Positions 57,632 through 64,000 of a DNA stretch of 64,000 nucleotides are shown here, in pieces. The notes under the pieces were generated by a model, which was given only the letters and a program-made list of their open reading frames with translations, was not told the origin of the DNA and searched no databases. Source of the stretch: Pectobacterium aroidearum (GTDB taxonomy: Bacteria > Pseudomonadota > Gammaproteobacteria > Enterobacterales > Enterobacteriaceae). The first letter of the stretch is position 1; each line of letters opens with the position of its first letter. The stretch is taken from NCBI RefSeq assembly GCF_041228105.1, contig NZ_CP166097.1, forward strand, positions 3,968,001 through 4,032,000, read 5' to 3'. The position numbers and the translations under genes are program-made.

Positions 57632-58564
57632 TCAGCGGCTGCCTTTCGTCAGTTCGCGTTTCATGTCGATGATGTGTTTGTAGTCATTCAGGCTTGCCGG
57701 ACCGATGTGCTGAGTCCCGCCCATCGCTTTCACAAAGCATTCATGCTGTTCTTTATCCAATTTCATCACCGCAGTAATGACCTTCTGTTTGAAATCCGCG
57801 GGGAGCTTGTTGCTGACCAAAATCGGCCCATTCGGGATCATCGGAGATTTCCAGATAATACGGAGCTGCTGCATCAGGTCCGGGTGATCCATGCGGATCA
57901 GACGGGTAAACGCGCCGGCGGTATAGCCCGTGTTGTAATCGCCTACCATCGATGTCCAGGCGACAGCACCGTCAAATTGGCCGTTCAGTACGCCCAGAAT
58001 GTCCTGCTCATGGCCGCCAGAGAACGTTACGCTGGAAAAGAAATTGTTGTATTTGTTGTCGTTGTTCCCACCAAATTTCTGTTTGAATACCTGATTGGGC
58101 ACCAGAAACCCCGAGGTTGAATCGGGATCGGCAAAGCCAAAGGATTTCCCTTTCAGGTCTTCCAGCTTTTTGTAGGGGCTGTCGGCTTTGACCACCACCA
58201 CAGAGTAGTAGCCACGCGACTGGTCTTTATCGTCAACAGCAATACCGACAATATCCACCGCATTAGGATCTTTCAGATAGACGGAGGCGAAAGACGATGG
58301 CGACATGCTCAGAACCAGATCGACTTTTCCTCCCAGTAAACCCTGAATGACGCCGGAGTAGTCAGAAGCGTTACGCAACCGAGTCTCAACCCCTAACTCT
58401 TTATCAAGGAACTGTTTGACGCATTGATTATCACCGATCTGCTGTGTCGCATTTTGCCCGCCCAAAATCCCCAGATTCAGCTCTTTCGGCACTCCCGCCG
58501 CCGTGGCGCTGAAGACGGTCAGTGAACTGGTTAACATCATCGCCAAACCAAAGATCTTTCTCAT
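57632..58564 (-). CDS. phnD: Phosphonate-binding periplasmic protein PhnD
   Basis: PhnD captures alkylphosphonates in the periplasm for the PhnC-PhnE transporter. The 310-residue precursor has a Sec signal peptide (MRKIFGLAMMLTSSL...FSATAAG, cleavage near residue 23). The mature protein shows LEDLKGKSFGFADPDSTSGFLVP, the phosphate-binding signature of the family. An AGGGGAT ribosome-binding site precedes the ATG. A seven-unit 16-bp tandem array fills the gap to phnC. It is shorter than E. coli PhnD (338), and a related phosphonate or phosphite ligand cannot be excluded. Confidence 0.93.
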   Translation of the reverse strand: MRKIFGLAMMLTSSLTVFSATAAGVPKELNLGILGGQNATQQIGDNQCVKQFLDKELGVETRLRNASDYSGVIQGLLGGKVDLVLSMSPSSFASVYLKDPNAVDIVGIAVDDKDQSRGYYSVVVVKADSPYKKLEDLKGKSFGFADPDSTSGFLVPNQVFKQKFGGNNDNKYNNFFSSVTFSGGHEQDILGVLNGQFDGAVAWTSMVGDYNTGYTAGAFTRLIRMDHPDLMQQLRIIWKSPMIPNGPILVSNKLPADFKQKVITAVMKLDKEQHECFVKAMGGTQHIGPASLNDYKHIIDMKRELTKGSR

Positions 58565-58592
58565 TGCTATCCCCTGTTTTCATGTCAAAGGC

Positions 58593-58703
58593 CATCGTGT
58601 TGAACGCGCATTGTTTTAAATCGACATTGTTTTAAATCGACATTGCTTTAAATCGACTTGTGCTAAATCGACATTGTGTTAAATCCACATGTGTTAATGC
58701 GCG
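58593..58703. repeat. 16-bp tandem repeat array between phnC and phnD
   Basis: Seven contiguous units of 15-16 bases begin at 58593, 58609, 58625, 58641, 58657, 58672 and 58688. Units 2 and 3 are identical (CATTGTTTTAAATCGA), and unit 4 differs from them by one base. Units 1, 5, 6 and 7 are more diverged. Unit 7 (CATGTGTTAATGCGCG) contains TTA at 58694-58696, the phnC stop codon on the minus strand. There are no spacers, so it is not a CRISPR array. It ends 28 bases before the phnD start. Confidence 0.9.
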
Positions 58704-59521
58704 TTCAGTTCATCGCCATACAGCGTATGAAGCAGCGGCTCATCCAATCGCGTTGGGTGACCGTCAAAAACAATGCGCCCCTGAGCGATCCCGATGACGC
58801 GCGTACAGTAGCGCTTCACCAGATCCACCGAGTGCAGGTTAACCATGACGCTAATCCCCTGCTGGCTCACTTCCCGCAAGACATCCATAATGCGGCGGGT
58901 ATTCTTGGGATCGAGCGACGCGACCGGTTCATCGGCCAGCAGAATTCTGGGCTGCTGCATGAGAGCCCGACAGATGGCGACGCGTTGCATCTGGCCGCCA
59001 GAGAGGTTTTCCGCACGCTGTAGCGCCTGCGGCAACATGTTTACCCATTGCAACAGTTCGATGGCGCGAGCGCGGTCCTCGTCGGAAAACACACGAAACA
59101 GTGATTTGAGCGTAGAGGTTTGGCTAAGGCGGCCTAACAAGACGTTAGTGAGGACATCCAACCGCGGAACCAGACAGAAATCCTGAAAGATCATGCCGCA
59201 ATGGGTGCGCCATTGGCGTATCTGGCGCGGGCTGAGCTTGATGATATCCTGCGGCTGCTCACCGCTGTGGTTGATAATTTCACCTCCGGAGGCGGGAATC
59301 GTGCCGTTTAACAGATGCAGTAGCGTCGATTTTCCCGCTCCGGAACGGCCAATAACAGCAACCAGTTCTCCCGTGTGCAGATCGAAGTTAATGTCGTCTA
59401 GCACTCGATGTTGTGGAGACCACGCTTTCCCTACGCCCCGAACGGACAACACCTTTTGCGACCGAACGGGCTGTAACTGCGTTTTAAATTCGAGGCCGGA
59501 TTTCAATAATACCTGTGCCAT
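58694..59521 (-). CDS. phnC: Phosphonate ABC transporter ATP-binding protein PhnC
   Basis: PhnC powers phosphonate import. The 275-residue protein has Walker [10 protein letters not shown] at 58-66, the ABC signature LSGGQMQR, Walker [14 protein letters not shown] and the switch His in [17 protein letters not shown] precedes the ATG. It carries an N-terminal extension of ~20 residues relative to E. coli PhnC (262). Its stop codon lies in the last unit of a 16-bp tandem array. It follows phnM after 153 bases, enough for its own promoter. Confidence 0.95.
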   Translation of the reverse strand: MAQVLLKSGLEFKTQLQPVRSQKVLSVRGVGKAWSPQHRVLDDINFDLHTGELVAVIGRSGAGKSTLLHLLNGTIPASGGEIINHSGEQPQDIIKLSPRQIRQWRTHCGMIFQDFCLVPRLDVLTNVLLGRLSQTSTLKSLFRVFSDEDRARAIELLQWVNMLPQALQRAENLSGGQMQRVAICRALMQQPRILLADEPVASLDPKNTRRIMDVLREVSQQGISVMVNLHSVDLVKRYCTRVIGIAQGRIVFDGHPTRLDEPLLHTLYGDELNAH

Positions 59522-59609
59522 CTTAGTATCCTCATGTGGTGAGGTCGCTCACTCATTAAGAACAGACGGCGTGATGATTTCATGAACAATTAATGATTAA
59601 AAAATGACC

Positions 59610-59629
59610 ATTTGCAACGATTTGCAACT
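59610..59629. promoter_or_regulatory. 10-bp direct repeat in the phnM-phnC spacer
   Basis: ATTTGCAACG and ATTTGCAACT occur in tandem; on the minus strand this is GTTGCAAAT twice, one helical turn apart. The second TTGCAA is also a candidate -35, with ATTAAT 17 bases downstream. A Pho box (two CTGTCAT repeats 11 bases apart) was sought here and not seen. Confidence 0.4.
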
Positions 59630-59674
59630 CTCTCTTTGTCCACGCCACCTCCCACAACGAAGGCAATCAACCGG

Positions 59675-60811
59675 TTAATACACTTTCTGCCCTTTTGCCC
59701 AGACATGACGAATATGAACATGGCCGTGAAACGTATGCGCCAGAACCAAATCGGCACGTCTCCCTTCGGCAATCACACCGCGATCGTGTAACCCAATAGC
59801 GCGGGCAGGATTGCGTGTCAGCAGGGTAATAGCGCGCGGCAGGTCATAAGGATTACTCTCGTCCTGGGCAAGACGAAATGCGGCATCCAACAGGCTGGCG
59901 GGGTAGTAATCGGAAGAGAGAATGTCCAGCAATCCCAATTGAGCCAGTCGACTGGCTGACACGTTGCCGGAATGCGAGCCACCACGTACCACGTTGGGAG
60001 CCCCCATCAACACCAGCAACCCACATTCGTGTGAGCATCTCGCCGCCGCTTCGGTAGTGGGAAATTCAGCAATTGCGCTGCCCACCTGAAGGGATTCGTT
60101 AACGTGTTCTACCGTCGCATCATCATGACTTGCCAGAGTGATCCCTTTTTCACGGCAGAGTGCTGCAATGGCGAAGCGATTGGGCTGAGACCAGCGAGCG
60201 GCCAGCGCCATCTGTTCCTCCTCAAACGCAGCCATCTGCTGATTACTGAGATGATATTTTCCCTGAAAATACTCGCGGTATTTCTGCAACGAGGTGTACT
60301 GCCGCTGGCCGGGTGAGTGATCCATCAATGACACCAGCAAGAGATCGGGCGTATTCATCAGTTGTTCAAACAGCGGAACGGTGGCGTCATACGGCAGTTC
60401 ACAGCGCAGGTGCAATCGGTGTTCAGCGCGGTTGAGCCCTTTTTCCTGCCCCTGACGGATGGCGTCGATCATTTTATCTAGGTTATCGAAGCGATGCCCG
60501 CCGTCCCGCACGTCACCCACAGCAATCGCGTCCAGTACGGTGGTGATGCCATTCGCTACCATCAATGCGTCGTGACTGCTCATTGCCGAGTAAGCAGGCC
60601 AATCTACTTTTGGCCGCGGGGTAAAAAATTTATCGAGATTATCGGTATGCAGTTCCACCAGCCCCGGCAGCAGAAAACCACCCTCACCATCAATGGCCTC
60701 GGGCAATTGGCTACATGTGCTGCTGACACGGAGAATCACGCCGTTTTGCACGTCCAGCGATCCGTAAATTACCTCATTTTCCAACACCAAGTGGACATTA
60801 TTGATAATCAT
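59675..60811 (-). CDS. phnM: Alpha-D-ribose 1-methylphosphonate 5-triphosphate diphosphatase PhnM
   Basis: PhnM releases pyrophosphate from the triphosphate intermediate to give ribose 1-methylphosphonate 5-phosphate, the C-P lyase substrate. From the ATG at 60811 ([20 protein letters not shown]) it has 378 residues, the E. coli length. The amidohydrolase HxD metal site is H55/D57 in [23 protein letters not shown] and [14 protein letters not shown] follow. It overlaps phnL by 14 bases. phnN, phnO and phnP, which follow phnM in E. coli, are absent here. Confidence 0.96.
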   Translation of the reverse strand: MIINNVHLVLENEVIYGSLDVQNGVILRVSSTCSQLPEAIDGEGGFLLPGLVELHTDNLDKFFTPRPKVDWPAYSAMSSHDALMVANGITTVLDAIAVGDVRDGGHRFDNLDKMIDAIRQGQEKGLNRAEHRLHLRCELPYDATVPLFEQLMNTPDLLLVSLMDHSPGQRQYTSLQKYREYFQGKYHLSNQQMAAFEEEQMALAARWSQPNRFAIAALCREKGITLASHDDATVEHVNESLQVGSAIAEFPTTEAAARCSHECGLLVLMGAPNVVRGGSHSGNVSASRLAQLGLLDILSSDYYPASLLDAAFRLAQDESNPYDLPRAITLLTRNPARAIGLHDRGVIAEGRRADLVLAHTFHGHVHIRHVWAKGQKVY

Positions 60812-61511
60812 GTTGCCGCACCCCAGGATAAGGTTGCATGGTGTGTAAATGCGTGGCGAGTCGGTTACGCACCGCACTGTCATGGAAAATACCGACAATC
60901 GCCGCTCCGCGTTCACGGGCTTCTTCAATCAGTTGAACCACCACATGGCTATTGCCGCTGTCCAGCGACGCAGTCGGTTCATCCAGCAGGAGAATCGGAT
61001 AGTCGGCGATAAATCCCCGGGCGATGTTCACCCGCTGCTGTTCACCACCGGAGAAGGTCGATGGCGGCAGCGACCATAGCCGTTCTGGCACGTTGAGCCG
61101 GGCAAGCAGTTGTCTGGCGCGCGCTTCACATTCGCCCCGCGCAATCCCCCGCTCCAGCAGAGGTTGAATGACGACATCCAGTGTAGAGACGCGGGGAATT
61201 ACTCGTAAAAACTGGCTAACCCAGCCAATGGTGTCGCGGCGAATGGCAAGGATTTGCCGTGACGAGGCGTTCACCAGATCGATCCAGTGCTGGTGATGCT
61301 TGACCCAGATGTGGCCGCGGTTAGGCTGATAGTTGGCATACAGCGAGCGTAGTAGCGTGGATTTACCACTGCCGGAATGCCCATCCAGCACCACACATTC
61401 CCCTGATTTGACTTCAAGATTGGCATCATGCAACACGGGCAGCGATGCTCCGTGCTGATTGTGTAACACGAAGACTTTATAAACATGTTCAACGCGCAGT
61501 TGTGTGTTCAT
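60798..61511 (-). CDS. phnL: C-P lyase complex ABC-type protein PhnL
   Basis: PhnL is an ATP-binding-cassette protein of the C-P lyase machinery, needed with PhnG, PhnH and PhnI for coupling the phosphonate to ribose triphosphate. The 237-residue protein has Walker [10 protein letters not shown] at 44-52, signature FSGGEQQR and Walker [13 protein letters not shown]. It has no membrane segment and is not a transporter ATPase. It overlaps phnM by 14 bases and follows phnK after 63 bases. Confidence 0.96.
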   Translation of the reverse strand: MNTQLRVEHVYKVFVLHNQHGASLPVLHDANLEVKSGECVVLDGHSGSGKSTLLRSLYANYQPNRGHIWVKHHQHWIDLVNASSRQILAIRRDTIGWVSQFLRVIPRVSTLDVVIQPLLERGIARGECEARARQLLARLNVPERLWSLPPSTFSGGEQQRVNIARGFIADYPILLLDEPTASLDSGNSHVVVQLIEEARERGAAIVGIFHDSAVRNRLATHLHTMQPYPGVRQHDYQ

Positions 61512-61574
61512 GGCGTGTTCCGATTGATTACAACCTGATTCACCCGCGATGACGCGGGAGTCACGGGGCTTCGG

Positions 61575-62339
61575 TCAGTTCAGGACTGACGAAACCAGCA
61601 GTTGCGTATAAGGGTGTCTGGGATCGTCCAGCACGCGGTCAATCAAGCCGCTTTCGACAACCCGCCCTTGTTTCATCACGATCAGGTGGTGGGCCAACAT
61701 CCGCGCGACGCCCAAATCATGCGTCACGATCACCACCGCCAGATTCAGTTCACGTACCAGCGTCCGTAAGAGATCCAGCAGGCGAGCCTGCACGGAAACA
61801 TCAAGGCCGCCCGTCGGTTCATCCATGAAGACCAGTTTGGGACGCGTCACCAGACTACGGGCAATTTGCAGGCGCTGCTGCATCCCGCCAGAAAAGGTGG
61901 TGGGTAGATCGTCAATACGCGCTACCGGGATCTCCACATCCTGCAACCACTGGCTGGCCTGCTGGCGAATCTCGCCGTAGTGGCGCTGCCCGGCGGCCAT
62001 TAGCCGTTCACCAATATTGCCGCCGGCCGAAACCTGCGGGCGCAGGCCGTCAAGCGGGTACTGATGCACGACGCCCCATTCGGTGCGCAGCAGCCGTCGC
62101 CGCTCACTTTCGCTCAGGCGATATAAATCACGCCCCTGATACTCAATCGTTCCCTGCTGTGGCGTTAAACGTGCCGAAATAGCCTGTAATAAGGTGGTTT
62201 TCCCCGACCCCGACTCCCCGACAATCCCCAGCACTTCACCCGGAAAAAGTTCAAACGAGACGTCTTCAAAACCCTTTTCCGGCGCATAAAGGTGCGTCAG
62301 GTTATTGACCGCCAGCAGCGGCTGTTCACTGCGGTTCAT
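61575..62339 (-). CDS. phnK: C-P lyase complex ABC-type protein PhnK
   Basis: PhnK is an ABC protein that docks on the PhnGHIJ core complex. From the ATG at 62339 (MNRSEQPLLAVNNLTHLYAP) it has 254 residues (E. coli 252). Walker A GESGSGKTT is at 41-49, signature FSGGMQQR, Walker B LVFMDEPTGGLD, and the C-terminus HPYTQLLVSSVLN resembles dipeptide-transporter ATPases. It overlaps phnJ by 14 bases. A longer ORF to 62411 lies within phnJ. Confidence 0.96.
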   Translation of the reverse strand: MNRSEQPLLAVNNLTHLYAPEKGFEDVSFELFPGEVLGIVGESGSGKTTLLQAISARLTPQQGTIEYQGRDLYRLSESERRRLLRTEWGVVHQYPLDGLRPQVSAGGNIGERLMAAGQRHYGEIRQQASQWLQDVEIPVARIDDLPTTFSGGMQQRLQIARSLVTRPKLVFMDEPTGGLDVSVQARLLDLLRTLVRELNLAVVIVTHDLGVARMLAHHLIVMKQGRVVESGLIDRVLDDPRHPYTQLLVSSVLN

Positions 62340-63180
62340 GGCTGTTTTTCTCCTGCTGCTGACGGCAGTAGTCGGTATCGGAGCAGACAAACAGACGCGA
62401 TCCTTCATCATCTATCACGATTTCATCAAGGTAGCTGTCATGTGAACCGCACAGCGCACAGGGCTGTTCCCAGCGCTGAACGCAGAACGGGTGATCGTCA
62501 AAATCCAGACTTTTCACGTCACAGTAGGGAGGCAGGGCGTAGATGCGCTTTTCTCTGCCTGCGCCAAACAATTGCAGCGCCGGCATCCTGTGCATTTTGG
62601 GATTATCAAACTTTGGAATGGGTGACGGATCCATCACGTAACGGTCATTCACCTTCACCGGATACGCATAGGTTGTCGCAATATGGCCATAGCGGGCGAT
62701 ATCTTCGTACAGTTTCACCTGCATGATGCCGTACTCTTCCAGCGCATGCATTTTGCGCGTCTCAACCTCGCGCGGCTCAATAAAACGCAGCGGTTCAGGG
62801 ATAGGAACCTGATAGATCAGGATCTGATCTTCTTTCAGCGGCGTTTCAGGAATGCGGTGGCGCGTCTGAATCAGCGTGGCCTCGGCGGTACGTTCGGTGG
62901 TCACCGCCCCGCTCACGCGCTGGAAGAAACGCCGAATGGATACGGCATTGGTTGTATCGTCCGCGCCCTGATCAATCACTTTCAGTACATCGTTTTCACC
63001 AATCAGGCTCGCGGTAAGCTGAATACCACCAGTTCCCCAGCCATAGGGCATCGGCATTTCCCGTCCGCCAAACGGCACCTGATAGCCGGGAATCGCTACC
63101 GCCTTCAATATGGCGCGACGGATAGTCCGTTTGGTTTGCTCATCAAGATAGCCAGGGTTATAGCCGTTTAACTCATGCAT
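62326..63180 (-). CDS. phnJ: Alpha-D-ribose 1-methylphosphonate 5-phosphate C-P lyase PhnJ
   Basis: PhnJ is the radical-SAM enzyme that breaks the C-P bond, releasing the alkane and ribose 1,2-cyclic phosphate 5-phosphate. The 284-residue protein keeps the atypical cluster cysteines at C241, C244 (PCALCGS) and C266 (FVCSD), and the reaction Cys C272 (DYCRQQ), at the E. coli numbers. AIPGYQVPFGGREMPMPYGW is conserved. It overlaps phnI by 8 bases and phnK by 14, indicating tight coupling. Confidence 0.97.
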   Translation of the reverse strand: MHELNGYNPGYLDEQTKRTIRRAILKAVAIPGYQVPFGGREMPMPYGWGTGGIQLTASLIGENDVLKVIDQGADDTTNAVSIRRFFQRVSGAVTTERTAEATLIQTRHRIPETPLKEDQILIYQVPIPEPLRFIEPREVETRKMHALEEYGIMQVKLYEDIARYGHIATTYAYPVKVNDRYVMDPSPIPKFDNPKMHRMPALQLFGAGREKRIYALPPYCDVKSLDFDDHPFCVQRWEQPCALCGSHDSYLDEIVIDDEGSRLFVCSDTDYCRQQQEKNSHEPQ

Positions 63181-64000
63181 CGTTGCTCTCCTGATACTCC
63201 CGGCGCAGACGTTTCAGGAGTTCCAGCTCGGCCTGAAAATCGACGTAATGCGGCAATTTAAGATGAGAGACAAATCCCGCCGCCTCGACGTTATCCGCAT
63301 GCGACAGCACAAACTCCTCGTCTTGCGCCGGACTGGTCACCTGTTCGTGATGCTCTTCGGTTTGCAGCGCACGATCCACCAACGCCATCGACATGGCCTT
63401 ACGTTCCGCCCGACCAAACACCAATCCGTAGCCTCGGGTAAAGTGAGGCGCGTCCTCCTCCTTGTCGGTAAACCCGTTGACCATTTCACACTCGGTCAGC
63501 AGGATCTCGCCGATTTCCAGCAGAAACCCCAGCTCCTCCGGCACGATCTCCACCGTGACAAAGCCTGTGCGGATCTCTCCTGCAAAGGGATGGGTGCGGC
63601 CATAGCCGCGCTGTGTCGAGTAGCTCAGGGCCAGCAGGAACCCTTCATCCCCCCGCACCAGCTGTTGCAGACGTGCCGAACGCGGGGCCGGATAGCTCGG
63701 GGGATCGCGGGTGATATCACAAGGCTCACTGCCATCATCTTCTTCCCTGACGGCAAACCCTTCGCGAGTCATCAGATCAAATATCAGCGGACACGCGGCT
63801 TCCAGCGGCATATCCGCACTCGACGGTGCAGGTGTATCACCGTTGGCAAGCAGCGTGAAATCCAGCAAGCGGTGAGTATAATCGTAGGTAGGGCCGAGAA
63901 CCTGACCGCCCGGCACATCTTTGTAGACTGCCGAAATACGTCGCTCAATCCGCATGTTCGCCGTCGTTAACGGCAGGCTGTCGGCCAGACGTGGCAGCGT
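63173..64000 (-). CDS. phnI: C-P lyase core protein PhnI, N-terminus cut by window edge
   Basis: PhnI is the nucleosidase-like core subunit that, with PhnGHL, makes ribose 1-methylphosphonate 5-triphosphate from ATP and phosphonate. The frame stays open to base 64000; about 275 of the usual ~354 residues are present. MRIERRISAVYKDVPGGQ, GPTYDYTHRLLDFTLLANG, YSTQRGYGRTHPFAGEIR and the C-terminal HADNVEAAGFVSHLKLPHYV match E. coli PhnI. Its true start is outside the window. phnJ begins 8 bases before its stop. Confidence 0.96.
   Translation of the reverse strand, partial: TLPRLADSLPLTTANMRIERRISAVYKDVPGGQVLGPTYDYTHRLLDFTLLANGDTPAPSSADMPLEAACPLIFDLMTREGFAVREEDDGSEPCDITRDPPSYPAPRSARLQQLVRGDEGFLLALSYSTQRGYGRTHPFAGEIRTGFVTVEIVPEELGFLLEIGEILLTECEMVNGFTDKEEDAPHFTRGYGLVFGRAERKAMSMALVDRALQTEEHHEQVTSPAQDEEFVLSHADNVEAAGFVSHLKLPHYVDFQAELELLKRLRREYQESNDA

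Noticed and set aside
58593..58703. CRISPR array
   Set aside because: The repeats are 15-16 bases, contiguous and without spacers, and no cas gene is in the window.
59522..59674. Pho box upstream of phnC
   Set aside because: I looked for two CTGTCAT-like repeats 11 bases apart and found only a different 10-bp direct repeat.

Overview
This window reads as the chromosome of a soft-rot enterobacterium, most likely Pectobacterium. Almost every gene has a close Escherichia coli counterpart, in the same order as two E. coli regions (near 4 min and near 63 min). Several traits point away from E. coli itself: the rsmB form of the CsrB RNA, an L-talarate/galactarate dehydratase with its own LacI-type regulator, an extra BisC-like molybdoenzyme, a rearranged C-P lyase locus, and intergenic repeats of a kind I associate with Pectobacterium and its relatives. 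The genus call rests on remembered protein similarity, not on a search.

Layout. (1) 1-10047: translation and housekeeping block. Leftward rpsB-tsf-pyrH-frr-dxr (dxr cut by the window edge) faces rightward map-glnD-dapD-yaeH. (2) 10121-26268: the 63-min block starts abruptly: yqcA, truC, yqcC, the regulatory RNA rsmB, syd, queF, ppnN, xni, rlmM, ygdD, gcvA, the small RNA GcvB, ygdI, the CsdA-CsdE sulfur-transfer pair with tcdA, a BisC-like oxidoreductase, and mltA. (3) 26540-26886: three tandem initiator tRNA-Met genes. (4) 27022-32478: amiC, argA with two ARG boxes, and an accessory divergent pair (talarate/galactarate dehydratase and LacI regulator). (5) 32522-48286: the recombination block recC-ptrA-recB-recD, then ppdA-ppdB-ygdB-ppdC (type IV pilin-like), thyA and lgt. 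(6) 48510-55266: ptsP, rppH, a DnaA-box cluster resembling DARS2, mutH, ygdQ, ygdR and tas. (7) 55385-55670: a palindrome-dense element with no gene. (8) 55752-64000: a leftward phosphonate locus, phnI(partial)-phnJ-phnK-phnL-phnM followed by the transporter phnC-phnD-phnE-phnE.

How the parts work together. The first block makes ribosomes and precursors. RsmB, with a GacA-type box upstream, is expected to sequester the RsmA/CsrA translational repressor, the main virulence switch of soft-rot bacteria. GcvB is divergent from gcvA and would repress amino-acid uptake genes. RecBCD and MutH provide repair, and the DnaA-box cluster beside mutH may help recharge DnaA. The phn genes import phosphonates and cleave their C-P bond to release phosphate.

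I found no CRISPR array, prophage, insertion sequence or clearly new multi-gene system. The least explained structures are non-coding: a seven-unit 16-bp tandem array between phnC and phnD whose last unit supplies the phnC stop codon, the palindrome-dense element between tas and phn, and two intergenic repeats with shared ends but different interiors.
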